A stretch of 42,938 bases of DNA, taken from the NCBI GenBank assembly GCA_017434775.1, contig JAFSGG010000077.1:1-42938 (forward strand). The letters are read 5' to 3'. The stretch is from Clostridia bacterium. GTDB taxonomy: Bacteria > Bacillota > Clostridia > Christensenellales > Aristaeellaceae. The notes under the pieces were generated by a model, which was given only the letters and a program-made list of their open reading frames with translations, did no database searches and had not been told where the DNA came from. Shown here piece by piece: positions 17,237 to 24,960 of the stretch. A program made the position numbers and the translations under genes. Numbering within the stretch: the first letter of the stretch is position 1; each line of letters begins with the position of its first letter.

Positions 17237-17891
17237 CGCCGCAAGCGCCCGTAAGGAAAAGTGGCAGCGCTACATTGAATCCGTCAAGTATGCCAAGTAT
17301 GTCATCTTCCATCCCTTCGATGGCTTCTGGGATCTGGTGCATGAAAAGAAAGGCTCCGTTGCCGCAGCCACCACGTTCCTGGTGCTGTTCCTGATCACCC
17401 ATGTGGTGAAGCTCATGTACACCAACTTCCAGTTCATCGCAGCCCCTCTGCAGTATGTGAATGTGCTGGAACAGGCGCTTTCCCTGCTTCTGCCTTTCAT
17501 GATCCTGTGTCTGGCCAACTGGAGCCTGACCACCCTGTTTGACGGCAAAGGCCGTTTCCGGGATATCTACATTGCCATGTGCTATGCGCTGGTGCCCTTT
17601 GTGTTCATCCAGCTGCCCCTGGTGTTCATCAGTAACATCATCGCCTTTGACGAAGCGGCTTTCTACACGGTGCTCATGAGCGTATCGGTGGTATGGTCTG
17701 TGGCGCTGGTGTTCACCGGCTTGATGGAAGTGCACGATTACAGCCCCGGCAAGACGCTGACCTTCCTGGTGTTCACCATCGTTGGCGCACTGATCATCAT
17801 TTTCCTGGTGCTTGTGTTCTTCAGCCTGCTGAGCGATGCATTGAGCTTCTTCATCTCCCTGTATCGCGAGATTGCATTCCGCTTGTATTAA
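17211..17891 (+). CDS. YIP1-family integral membrane protein
   Basis: A 226-residue polytopic membrane protein with about five helices in the Yip1 layout. The N-terminal helix region contains KYAKYVIFHPFDGFWDLVHE, a phrase typical of bacterial members next to carbohydrate transporters, and the family core shows CYALVPFVFIQLPLVFI. Bacterial YIP1 proteins have no established function; eukaryotic relatives act in membrane traffic with Rab proteins, and that role should not be carried over. The start has GGAGGTGG about 8 bases upstream and lies inside the end of the NHL gene. It is followed after 15 bases by the DUF5696 gene. I infer that NHL, YIP1 and DUF5696 proteins form one complex with the transporter. 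Confidence 0.85.
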   Translation: MSATKLQSNAASARKEKWQRYIESVKYAKYVIFHPFDGFWDLVHEKKGSVAAATTFLVLFLITHVVKLMYTNFQFIAAPLQYVNVLEQALSLLLPFMILCLANWSLTTLFDGKGRFRDIYIAMCYALVPFVFIQLPLVFISNIIAFDEAAFYTVLMSVSVVWSVALVFTGLMEVHDYSPGKTLTFLVFTIVGALIIIFLVLVFFSLLSDALSFFISLYREIAFRLY

Positions 17892-17906
17892 GGAGGGAGT
17901 AAGAAA

Positions 17907-20528
17907 ATGAAAAAGAAAAAGCTCATTTTGCGCTTGCTTCCGTGGATCATTACGCTGGCTGTGATCGCCGCTCTGGTTATCTTCGTGGGTATCCCGATGT
18001 ATTCCCAGACGGAAGAGGAAAACCTTTATGAACCCACCGTGGTTTCCTATGACGGCGATACCAAAGCCAAGCTGGTGCTTTCCAACGAATCCCTCACTTT
18101 CGAAATGGATCCTGTGACCACCCAGTTCAAAGTGGTGGATAACACGACCGGTATGGAATGGCTGTCCAACCCTGTGACCACACTGGATGAAGCCAAGAAG
18201 GATCCCTACGCCAAAACGTATGCTCAGCAGTATTCCCTTTTGTCCACCCTGCTGCTGCATTCCCGTTCCACCGGTGAAGAAAAGGCGTGGAGCAATTACG
18301 AATATTCCATTGCCAACGGCAATTACACAATCGAATTTGTGAAAGCCGGCGAAGGCGCTGAAACCGATGAAATCCATGTGATCTATGCCGTGGGTAACAT
18401 CGAAAAGGAATACATGATTCCTCAGGCCTGGACCAAGGAACGCTACGATGCTTATACCAAGGCGATGAAGGGCAAGGCCAAGAAGCAGGTGCAGTCCAAC
18501 TACACCAAGCAGGGTCCCTCCACGCTGGCCAAGCTGGACAGCACGGATGCAGACCGTGAAAAGAAGGCTGAACTGCTGGCGCTGTATCCCGCCCTGGAAA
18601 CCCAGGAACTTTATATCCTCAAGGATGTAAAGGATGAAATGAAGGCGAACATTCAGACGTATCTGACGGAAGTTGGCTACAATGAAGAAGAATTCGCTAT
18701 CGACCAGCAGTGGGTTGCCCAGAAGAAAGAAACCAATAAGGAACTGTTCAACGTAACCATCATCTACCGCCTGGAAGGCAATGACCTGGTGGTGGAAGTG
18801 CCTTACGACCAGATCCGTTTCCGCACAATGGCAACGGTGACCGGTATCACCCTGCTGCCCGCCTTCGGCGCCGGCGGCCTGGATGAAGAAGGCTATATGT
18901 TCGTTCCCGAAGGCGGCGGCGGTCTGATTGAATTCAACAACGCCAAGGTCGGTGCCGACAACTACTATGCGGACGTGTATGGCTGGGACTATTCCATCGA
19001 ACGTAAGGAATACATCAACGAAACCCGCGCCACCTTCCCTGTATTCGGCGTTGCCAAGGGAGACGCTTCCTTCCTGTGCATCATGGAAGGCAACAATTCC
19101 TTCGGCAGCATCTATGCGGAAAACAGCAAGTACAACAGCAGCTACAATGTGATCCGCGCCAAGTATCATGTGATGCACTGCGGCCAGTACAACGTTTCCA
19201 ACAAAACGGCCACGCAGGTGTTCATGTTTGAAAAGGAAATGCCCGAAGGCGGCATCGTACATCGCTATCGTTTCCTCAACAGCGGCAATTACGCCGATAT
19301 GGCCACGGCTTACGGCGAATACCTGCGTGAAAATGAAATGATGAGCCAGGCCAAGGCTTCCGAAGATGTACCCGTGTCTGTGGAACTGATCGGTGCCATT
19401 GACAAGACGGTTGTGAAGATGGGCCTGCCCATTGACTCCGTTGTGGCGACCACCACCTTTGCCCAAGCCAAGGATATCATGACGGAAATGAAGGATTCCG
19501 GTGTGGAAAACCTGAACATCCGTATGAGCGGCTGGGCCAACGGCGGCATCACCCAGCAGGTGTTCACCAGCGTGAATATCCTCAACGAGCTGGGCGGCCG
19601 CGACGCCATGGTGGATCTGATTGCCGCTGCCAAAGAAGACGGCATCAATCTCTACTTCGACGGTATTTCCTGCTTCGCTTATGACAGCGGCATGCTGGAA
19701 GGCTTCACCCCCTTTGGCGATGCTGCCCGCTATGCCACCCGCGAACAGGTGTACATCGAGCCCTATGACGTGGTTTATTACAAGCCCGTCGATTGGCTGG
19801 ATCCCTTCTATCTGGTGCAGCCCCAGTACGCACAGAAGTGCACCACCAACCTGATCAACGCTCTTGATGACGTGGATGCAGACGGTGTTGCTTTCCGTGA
19901 TCTGGGCAACCTTCTCAGCGGCGATTTGAACTCCAAAAACCTGGTGACCCGTGAAAAGGTCAAGGCTATGAACATTCAGAGCCTGCAGGAAGCCAAGGCT
20001 GCCGATCAGAAGGTCATGATCAAGATGGGTAACGATTATGCGCTGCCCTATGTGGATATGATCACCGATATGGATCTGTCCGGTACCAACTATACCATCA
20101 TCGACCGGCACATTCCTTTCTATCAGATCGCGCTGCACGGCATGAAGGATTACACCGGCAAGCCCATCAACCTTTCCGGTGAATACGTGACCGAATTCCT
20201 CAAGTGCGTGGAATACGGCAGCGGCCTGAACTTCACTTTCATGGCTGAAAATGCCTGGGTGCTGCAGGATACCACTCATTCTTCTCTCTTTGGTGCTGCT
20301 TACGACGCCTGGAAGGGCGACGCTACGCAGATGATCGTCGATTATCAGGCCAAGATGAAGGGCCTGAACCAGCAGCGTATCGTGTCTCACGAAATGCTGA
20401 CGGATGACGTGGTCGTAACCGGCTACGAAGACGGAACCAAGGTATATGTCAACTATGCGGAAATCGAATATAGCGGCAACGGCGTGGTGGTTGCACCCCG
20501 CAGTTACCTCGTGGAAAGGGGGCAGTGA
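17907..20528 (+). CDS. DUF5696-type membrane-anchored protein, candidate glycoside hydrolase
   Basis: An 873-residue protein that I match to DUF5696 by its sequence style and its neighbours. Residues 8-32 form one membrane anchor. A beta-rich N-terminal part (about 45-510) contains LVLSNESLTFEMDPVTTQF, as in the sandwich domain before the barrel in GH31/36/101-type enzymes. Residues about 511-760 look like a TIM barrel (TTTFAQAKDIMTEMKDSGV, then LNIRMSGW, GINLYFDGI and a DGVAFRDLGN strand with D665). A small C-terminal strand domain (about 830-873) carries YEDGTKVYVNYAEIEY, again as in glycosidases. No catalytic residues are proven. Placed between permeases, it could trim the oligosaccharide at the membrane. 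A strong AAGGAGGGAG precedes the start. Confidence 0.82.
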   Translation: MKKKKLILRLLPWIITLAVIAALVIFVGIPMYSQTEEENLYEPTVVSYDGDTKAKLVLSNESLTFEMDPVTTQFKVVDNTTGMEWLSNPVTTLDEAKKDPYAKTYAQQYSLLSTLLLHSRSTGEEKAWSNYEYSIANGNYTIEFVKAGEGAETDEIHVIYAVGNIEKEYMIPQAWTKERYDAYTKAMKGKAKKQVQSNYTKQGPSTLAKLDSTDADREKKAELLALYPALETQELYILKDVKDEMKANIQTYLTEVGYNEEEFAIDQQWVAQKKETNKELFNVTIIYRLEGNDLVVEVPYDQIRFRTMATVTGITLLPAFGAGGLDEEGYMFVPEGGGGLIEFNNAKVGADNYYADVYGWDYSIERKEYINETRATFPVFGVAKGDASFLCIMEGNNSFGSIYAENSKYNSSYNVIRAKYHVMHCGQYNVSNKTATQVFMFEKEMPEGGIVHRYRFLNSGNYADMATAYGEYLRENEMMSQAKASEDVPVSVELIGAIDKTVVKMGLPIDSVVATTTFAQAKDIMTEMKDSGVENLNIRMSGWANGGITQQVFTSVNILNELGGRDAMVDLIAAAKEDGINLYFDGISCFAYDSGMLEGFTPFGDAARYATREQVYIEPYDVVYYKPVDWLDPFYLVQPQYAQKCTTNLINALDDVDADGVAFRDLGNLLSGDLNSKNLVTREKVKAMNIQSLQEAKAADQKVMIKMGNDYALPYVDMITDMDLSGTNYTIIDRHIPFYQIALHGMKDYTGKPINLSGEYVTEFLKCVEYGSGLNFTFMAENAWVLQDTTHSSLFGAAYDAWKGDATQMIVDYQAKMKGLNQQRIVSHEMLTDDVVVTGYEDGTKVYVNYAEIEYSGNGVVVAPRSYLVERGQ

Positions 20529-20531
20529 TCC

Positions 20532-21512
20532 ATGGCAAGAGAAAAAGGTCTTCATGACCATTGGTATGACGGTATTGTAGATGCGTTCAGAATCTACATC
20601 CCCGGCAACAGCACTTACCATACCATGCGCGCCCGCAATGCCCGCACCGGTACCTGGTTCATCCTTCCTTTCATCATTGGTTTCCTGCTGTTCATGCTCA
20701 AGCCCATCATGGAATCCTTCTCCATGAGTCTCAGCGACGTGGTGCTGCTTCCCGGCCAGGGCTATCATCAGACCCCGGTGGGCTTCAGAAACTACCACAC
20801 CGCCCTTGCCGTTGACCCCGAATTCAATAAATACCTGGTGGAAGAAATCGGTCAGATGGCCATCAACACCATTGCTACCCTGGTGCTGAGCTTCGTCATC
20901 GCCGTGATCCTCAATCAGGAATTCAAGGGCCGCACCCTGTGCCGTGCCATCTTCTTCCTGCCGGTTATCCTTTCTTCCGGCGTGCTGCCCGGCATTGAAC
21001 ACCAGAACGAATTCTACGACATGATGGGCGGCCTGGCCGAGTCCATGGCTGAATCTTCCGGCATGGATATTTCGGCCACATTGCAGGACCTGCTGGGTGC
21101 ATCCGGCGTGGCCGGCAGTGTGTTCGAAGTGGTGTTTACCATGATCGATTCCATCTACGATATCGTCATGGCTTCCGGTATCCAGATCATCGTATTCCTC
21201 TCCGGTCTGCAGTCCATTTCTCCCTCTCTGTATGAAGCGGCGGATGTGGAAGGCTGCTCCGGCTGGGAATCCTTCTGGAAGATCACGTTCCCCATGGTCA
21301 GCCCCCTGCTGCTGGTGAACTGCATTTACACCATCATCGACTTCTTCATGAAGAACGATAACCGCGTGATGGAACTGATCTATCAGGTCACCTATCAGGA
21401 TGCGAAGTTCGGTGTTTCTTCTGCTATGAGCTGGATCTACTTCGGCGTTGCTCTGGCCTTCATTGGCGTCAGCAGCTTCATTATTTCGAGGATGGTGAAG
21501 TCTTATGAGTAA
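20532..21512 (+). CDS. Second sugar ABC permease, MalF type, with an extracellular insert
   Basis: A 326-residue permease of the CUT1 family with about six helices. The EAA loop reads EAADVEGCSGWESFWKITFP near residue 235. Compared with the 13455 permease it has an extra segment of about 45 residues (about 155-200, GIEHQNEFYDMMGGLAESMA) between membrane helices, probably exposed outside and perhaps contacting a different binding protein. The start has GAAAGGGGG about 10 bases upstream and lies 3 bases after the DUF5696 stop. Its end overlaps the next permease by 8 bases. The two pairs in one locus point to two importers or two assembly states. Confidence 0.92.
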   Translation: MAREKGLHDHWYDGIVDAFRIYIPGNSTYHTMRARNARTGTWFILPFIIGFLLFMLKPIMESFSMSLSDVVLLPGQGYHQTPVGFRNYHTALAVDPEFNKYLVEEIGQMAINTIATLVLSFVIAVILNQEFKGRTLCRAIFFLPVILSSGVLPGIEHQNEFYDMMGGLAESMAESSGMDISATLQDLLGASGVAGSVFEVVFTMIDSIYDIVMASGIQIIVFLSGLQSISPSLYEAADVEGCSGWESFWKITFPMVSPLLLVNCIYTIIDFFMKNDNRVMELIYQVTYQDAKFGVSSAMSWIYFGVALAFIGVSSFIISRMVKSYE

Positions 21513-22515
21513 GAGTGAAACCGTATTTATCGGCAAGAACAAAAGCTTCTGGGAACGCAACCGCCGCAGCGAAGGCTATTTGCTGAAGCGTAAGGTGCGC
21601 AGCATTGCAGGCTCTGTCATTCGTGCCCTGCTTCTGTTCGGCCTTTGCTTCATGATCATCCAGCCCATCCTGATGCGCATCACCACCGGTTTCATGCCGG
21701 AAAAGGATCTGTATGATACCACGGTGGTCATGATGCCCCGCAGCGTTACCCTGGATAACTATAACCTGGTGTTCCGGCTGACGCGCTTCCCCAATTCCAT
21801 GGTCAACACCCTGTGGACGTCCCTGCTGATGTCCGTACTGCAGGTTATCAGCTGTACGCTGGTGGCCTACGGCTTTGCCCGGTATGAATTCCCGCTGAAG
21901 AAGCTGTGGTTTGCCTGCGTGGTTATGCTGATCATCATTCCGCCTACCACCATCCAGACGGCATTGTACATGAACTTTGTAAACTTCGATATTTTCGAAA
22001 TTTTCAAAGTGACAACAGGGAAGACAGTCAACCTGCGTACCTCTTTCATTCCCTATGCCATCATGTGCCTGACCTGCATGGGCCTCAAGAACGGCTTGTA
22101 CATCTATATGCTGCGCCAGTATTTCAAGGGCGTGCCCAAGAGCCTGGAAGAAGCAGCGTATATCGACGGCTGCGGCACCATGCATACCTTCACCAAGATC
22201 ATGCTGCCCGATGCTATGCCCACCATCGCCAGCTGCTTCCTGTTTGCGTTTGTGTGGCAGTGGACGGACGTGTTCTACTCCCGCAACTTCCTCAGCAGCT
22301 ATTCCATCTATGCTGTGGAACTGAGCTCCATCGTCAGCCGCATGAGCCGTGAACTGGCACCTCCCGGCCAGCCGGCCGTCATCGTATCCAACGGCCGCTC
22401 TCAGCAGCTGATCTCCATCGGCGTGCTGGTGTGCTGCATCCCGCTGATCATTCTGTACTGCTTCACCCAGAAGACTTTCGTTAAGTCTCTGGCCATGACG
22501 GGCAGTAAGGAATAA
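21505..22515 (+). CDS. Second carbohydrate ABC permease, MalG type
   Basis: A 336-residue CUT1 permease with about six helices and EAA motif EAAYIDGCGTMHTFTKIMLP near residue 213. It lacks the GRAM/PH-like extension of the 14410 permease, but has a basic start of about 30 residues (NKSFWERNRRSEGYLLKRKV). The start overlaps the upstream permease end and has GAGGATGGTGAAG before it. It is the last gene before the internal promoter of the second binding protein. No terminator is visible at its end, so the main transcript may continue into the binding-protein gene. Confidence 0.92.
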   Translation: MSKSETVFIGKNKSFWERNRRSEGYLLKRKVRSIAGSVIRALLLFGLCFMIIQPILMRITTGFMPEKDLYDTTVVMMPRSVTLDNYNLVFRLTRFPNSMVNTLWTSLLMSVLQVISCTLVAYGFARYEFPLKKLWFACVVMLIIIPPTTIQTALYMNFVNFDIFEIFKVTTGKTVNLRTSFIPYAIMCLTCMGLKNGLYIYMLRQYFKGVPKSLEEAAYIDGCGTMHTFTKIMLPDAMPTIASCFLFAFVWQWTDVFYSRNFLSSYSIYAVELSSIVSRMSRELAPPGQPAVIVSNGRSQQLISIGVLVCCIPLIILYCFTQKTFVKSLAMTGSKE

Positions 22516-22543
22516 AAAATCAGCAAATATACACAAAAATGTC

Positions 22544-22572
22544 TTGCCAAGCTGCAAAATCTGGTGTATAAT
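22544..22572 (+). promoter_or_regulatory. Internal sigma-A promoter for the second binding protein
   Basis: TTGCCA (22544-22549), 17 bases, TATAAT (22567-22572). It gives the last gene of the locus its own strong transcription. Confidence 0.8.
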
Positions 22573-22573
22573 A

Positions 22574-22651
22574 AGCCAAGAAGTAGCAGCTTGGCTGCAT
22601 TTTCCCATCGTAACTATATGAATGACTTGCGTGAAAACGAATCATTCATAT
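22574..22651 (+). other. Two leader hairpins before the second binding-protein gene
   Basis: AGCCAAG (22574-22580) pairs with CTTGGCT (22590-22596) right at the expected transcript start. ATATGAATGA (22616-22625) pairs perfectly with TCATTCATAT (22642-22651) over a 16-base loop, ending about 12 bases before the ribosome site. They may protect the mRNA end, as for other abundant binding proteins, or act as operators. Confidence 0.5.
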
Positions 22652-22677
22652 GGAAAATAAAAAGGAGGAACTCCAAA

Positions 22678-24036
22678 ATGAAGAAACTGGTTGCTCTGCT
22701 TCTGGCCGTGCTGATGCTCTCCGTGAGCTTCGCCGCTCTGGCCGAAGTGCCCGAAGGCTATCCTGAAATCAACGAAGCTATGATTCAGGCCGAACCCAAA
22801 ACCATCACCATTTATGACTACTGGTCTGGTGACGGCGCCCGCGTTGCTGAACCCAATGACGAACAGCAGGCTCAGTATGACTATCGCGATTGGATCGAAG
22901 CCACCTACAACGTGAAGATCGAACAGAAGCAGGGTGGCGACTGGGGCACCTGCGCTCAGGAAATGATCGACTTCTACGGCGCTGCTGATGGCTCCTATCG
23001 CGCCTACATCATCGAACCCGGCAAGGTCGGTTCTCTGGTTGCCAGCGGCTACGCTGCTTCCTGGGGCGACTATGACTTCTCCAACGAAAAGTGGAATCAG
23101 GCTACCATCGCTGCCTGGTCCAAGAACGGCGAAGCTTACGGCGTGTCCACCGGTGCTACCGAACCCCGCGGCTGCCTGTACTTCAACAAGCGCGTTCTTG
23201 AAGAAGCTGGCATCGACTGGAACACCATTTATGACATGCAGGCTGAAGGCACCTGGACCTGGGACGTGTTCGAAGGCATGCTGAAGCAGATCACCAAGGA
23301 CGTCGATAACGATGGCGTTAACGACATCTGGGGTATGCTGGGCTCCGGCGACGATATGTACGTTCTGTCCGTGTTCTCCAACAAGGGCTCCTTCTTCGAT
23401 TTCGACGAAAATGGCAAGCTCTATCCCTCTATGAACAGCCAGGAAACCATCGACGCTCTGACCTGGGCCAAGAGCCTGATGGACAACTACTTCTACAAGC
23501 AGCCCGCTGACGGCAACTGGGACTACTACAAGGCTGCTTGGAAGCAGGGCTTCTGCGGCTTCTATGTATACCAGACCTACGGCGGCTTCAATGACAACAG
23601 CGAAATGGCTGACATGGAAGACGAATGGGGCTGCGTTGCTTGGCCCGTGCCCAAGCCCGTCTCCGAAGGCTATGACTACATCCACGTGATGAGCGAAAAC
23701 ACCACCCTGATCCCCAACGTCTACACCGCTGAAGAAGTTCAGATGATCGCTTTCTTCATCGACCTGTGGACCAACCCCACCCCCGGCTATGACGATGAAT
23801 TCGCCTGGATCGGCAACAAGTACAACTTCACCGACGAACGCGCTGTGGACGAAACCTATGCCATGCTGCGTGAAGCTGATCATGCCCGCGACAACAAGGT
23901 CGTGCTGCTGGGCACCCAGAACGACGTGCTGGGCTCCTCCCTGCTGTGGGGCATCGCCGGTGGCGATCCCGCTGCTCTGATCGAAGCTGGTATGCCCGCT
24001 TGGCAGGCTCTGTGCGACACCTATAACGCTAAGTAA
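22678..24036 (+). CDS. Second extracellular solute-binding protein, highly expressed
   Basis: A 452-residue carbohydrate ABC binding protein of the MalE-like type. It starts with a signal peptide (MKKLVALLLAVLMLSVSFAA, cleavage after ALA) and has no lipobox Cys, so it may be freely secreted or held by the partner proteins. The binding-protein fold shows in KTITIYDYWSGDG, GCLYFNKRVLEEAGIDWNTI and the C-terminal WGIAGGDPAALIEAG. Codon choice is extremely biased (AAC, TTC, GAC, GGC, CTG), stronger than in the genes around it, which points to very high expression. It has its own promoter and folded leader, a strong AAAGGAGGAA site and a strong terminator. It is the probable partner of the 20532/21505 permeases. 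Confidence 0.92.
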   Translation: MKKLVALLLAVLMLSVSFAALAEVPEGYPEINEAMIQAEPKTITIYDYWSGDGARVAEPNDEQQAQYDYRDWIEATYNVKIEQKQGGDWGTCAQEMIDFYGAADGSYRAYIIEPGKVGSLVASGYAASWGDYDFSNEKWNQATIAAWSKNGEAYGVSTGATEPRGCLYFNKRVLEEAGIDWNTIYDMQAEGTWTWDVFEGMLKQITKDVDNDGVNDIWGMLGSGDDMYVLSVFSNKGSFFDFDENGKLYPSMNSQETIDALTWAKSLMDNYFYKQPADGNWDYYKAAWKQGFCGFYVYQTYGGFNDNSEMADMEDEWGCVAWPVPKPVSEGYDYIHVMSENTTLIPNVYTAEEVQMIAFFIDLWTNPTPGYDDEFAWIGNKYNFTDERAVDETYAMLREADHARDNKVVLLGTQNDVLGSSLLWGIAGGDPAALIEAGMPAWQALCDTYNAK

Positions 24037-24076
24037 GGTTCGCCGGCTGAATATCAGTCAAAGCTAAATAAAAATG

Positions 24077-24111
24077 GGCCGCTGTGTGCAAGCACAGCGG
24101 TCTTTTCTTTT
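24077..24111 (+). terminator. Intrinsic terminator ending the ABC locus
   Basis: GGCCGCTGTG, loop TGCAAG, CACAGCGGTC (10 pairs, one wobble), followed by TTTTCTTTT. Confidence 0.9.
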
Positions 24112-24216
24112 GTTCATGCCATGAGAGGAAAGAAGAAAACAGGATACAGTTGATCCTGCCGCTGCCGGAACGGGCAGCGTGGTTTTTCTGTCGAAAATAA
24201 GAAATAAGTGGTTTCG

Positions 24217-24471
24217 TCAACGCAGATACCGTTTCAGCACACGGTACAAAAACAGCAGCAGACAAGCCCCCAGCACGGAAATCAAAAGGCTGTACAGATT
24301 AAACCCACTGATACCGCCAAGGCCCAGCATGATGGCCAGCAATCCGCCGATCAGGCTGCCGGCAATGCCGACGGCAACGCAAAGCAATATATTTTTTTCC
24401 TGTAAGCCCATCAAAAAACGGGCCAGATAGCCGGAAACGGCGCCGAGCGCCAGGAAGATGATCAGGTTCAT
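24217..24471 (-). CDS. GlsB/YeaQ/YmgE-family small membrane protein
   Basis: An 84-residue protein with three hydrophobic segments and the family start: LGAVSGYLARFLMG followed by Gly-rich helices (GIAGSLIGGLLAIMLG). The family is called transglycosylase-associated or stress-response membrane protein, but the biochemical role is unknown. The start is preceded on the minus strand by GGAGG about 10 bases upstream. It is transcribed away from the P-II-like gene. The segment between its end and the ABC-locus terminator (24112-24216) holds no gene I can see. Confidence 0.87.
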   Translation of the reverse strand: MNLIIFLALGAVSGYLARFLMGLQEKNILLCVAVGIAGSLIGGLLAIMLGLGGISGFNLYSLLISVLGACLLLFLYRVLKRYLR

Positions 24472-24549
24472 TTTTTATCGCCTCCGATGGTATAGTATGC
24501 AAGGATACTGAATTTGGTGAAAATGGAAAAAATAACATCATATAGGCCA

Positions 24550-24578
24550 TTGAAAGTTGACGATGCGCGGCATAAAAT
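24550..24578 (+). promoter_or_regulatory. Probable sigma-A promoter for the P-II-like/antiporter operon
   Basis: TTGAAA (24550-24555), 17 bases, TAAAAT (24573-24578). A competing pair, TTGACG with TAAAAA, is shifted by 7 bases, so the exact start is uncertain. Confidence 0.6.
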
Positions 24579-24618
24579 GTAAAAATGTGCAAAGGAAATT
24601 TTTGAATGAGGTGACAGT

Positions 24619-24960
24619 ATGCAGGTATTCATCTTTGTTTTGAACCGCACGGAACATTTGGAGCATCTTTTGCAGGAATTTGAAAAGAACGGCATCATTG
24701 GCGCCACGGTGCTGGACAGCAAGGGCATGGCCCGCATTCTCCACAGCGAGGATGAAATGCCGGTGTTCTATGGCCTGCGCAGCATTCTGACCCCCGAACG
24801 CCGCAGCAGCAAAACGATCTTCACCATCCTACCGGACGAAAAGGTGGAATTGGCCCGGAAGATTGTCAATGAAGTGACAGGCGGCCTGGATCACCCCGAT
24901 TCCGGCATCATGTTCGGCGTGCCCATCTCCTTTGCGGAAGGACTGGTAAAAAAGAAATGA
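24619..24960 (+). CDS. P-II-like small signalling protein paired with an antiporter
   Basis: A 113-residue cytoplasmic protein with the ferredoxin-like pattern of the P-II/GlnB superfamily. It has a first strand MQVFIFVLNR, a helix HLEHLLQEFEKNG, a strand GATVLDSKGMARIL, a strand TIFTILPDEKVELARKIVNEV and a C-terminal Gly/Pro segment. It lacks the classical T-loop Tyr/Ser uridylylation motif, so it is a divergent member. P-II-like proteins commonly sense nucleotides such as AMP, ADP or ATP and bind membrane transporters. Its stop overlaps the start of the antiporter gene (ATGA), so the pair are co-translated; regulation of the antiporter by this protein is a reasonable inference. The start has GAGGTGA before it. 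Confidence 0.75.
   Translation: MQVFIFVLNRTEHLEHLLQEFEKNGIIGATVLDSKGMARILHSEDEMPVFYGLRSILTPERRSSKTIFTILPDEKVELARKIVNEVTGGLDHPDSGIMFGVPISFAEGLVKKK

Noticed and set aside
17181-21560. Minus-strand open frame of 1459 codons antisense to YIP1, DUF5696 and a permease
   Set aside because: It is rich in His, Gln and Gly, has no ribosome site or fold, and arises because the highly biased sense genes avoid codons that would read as stops on the other strand.
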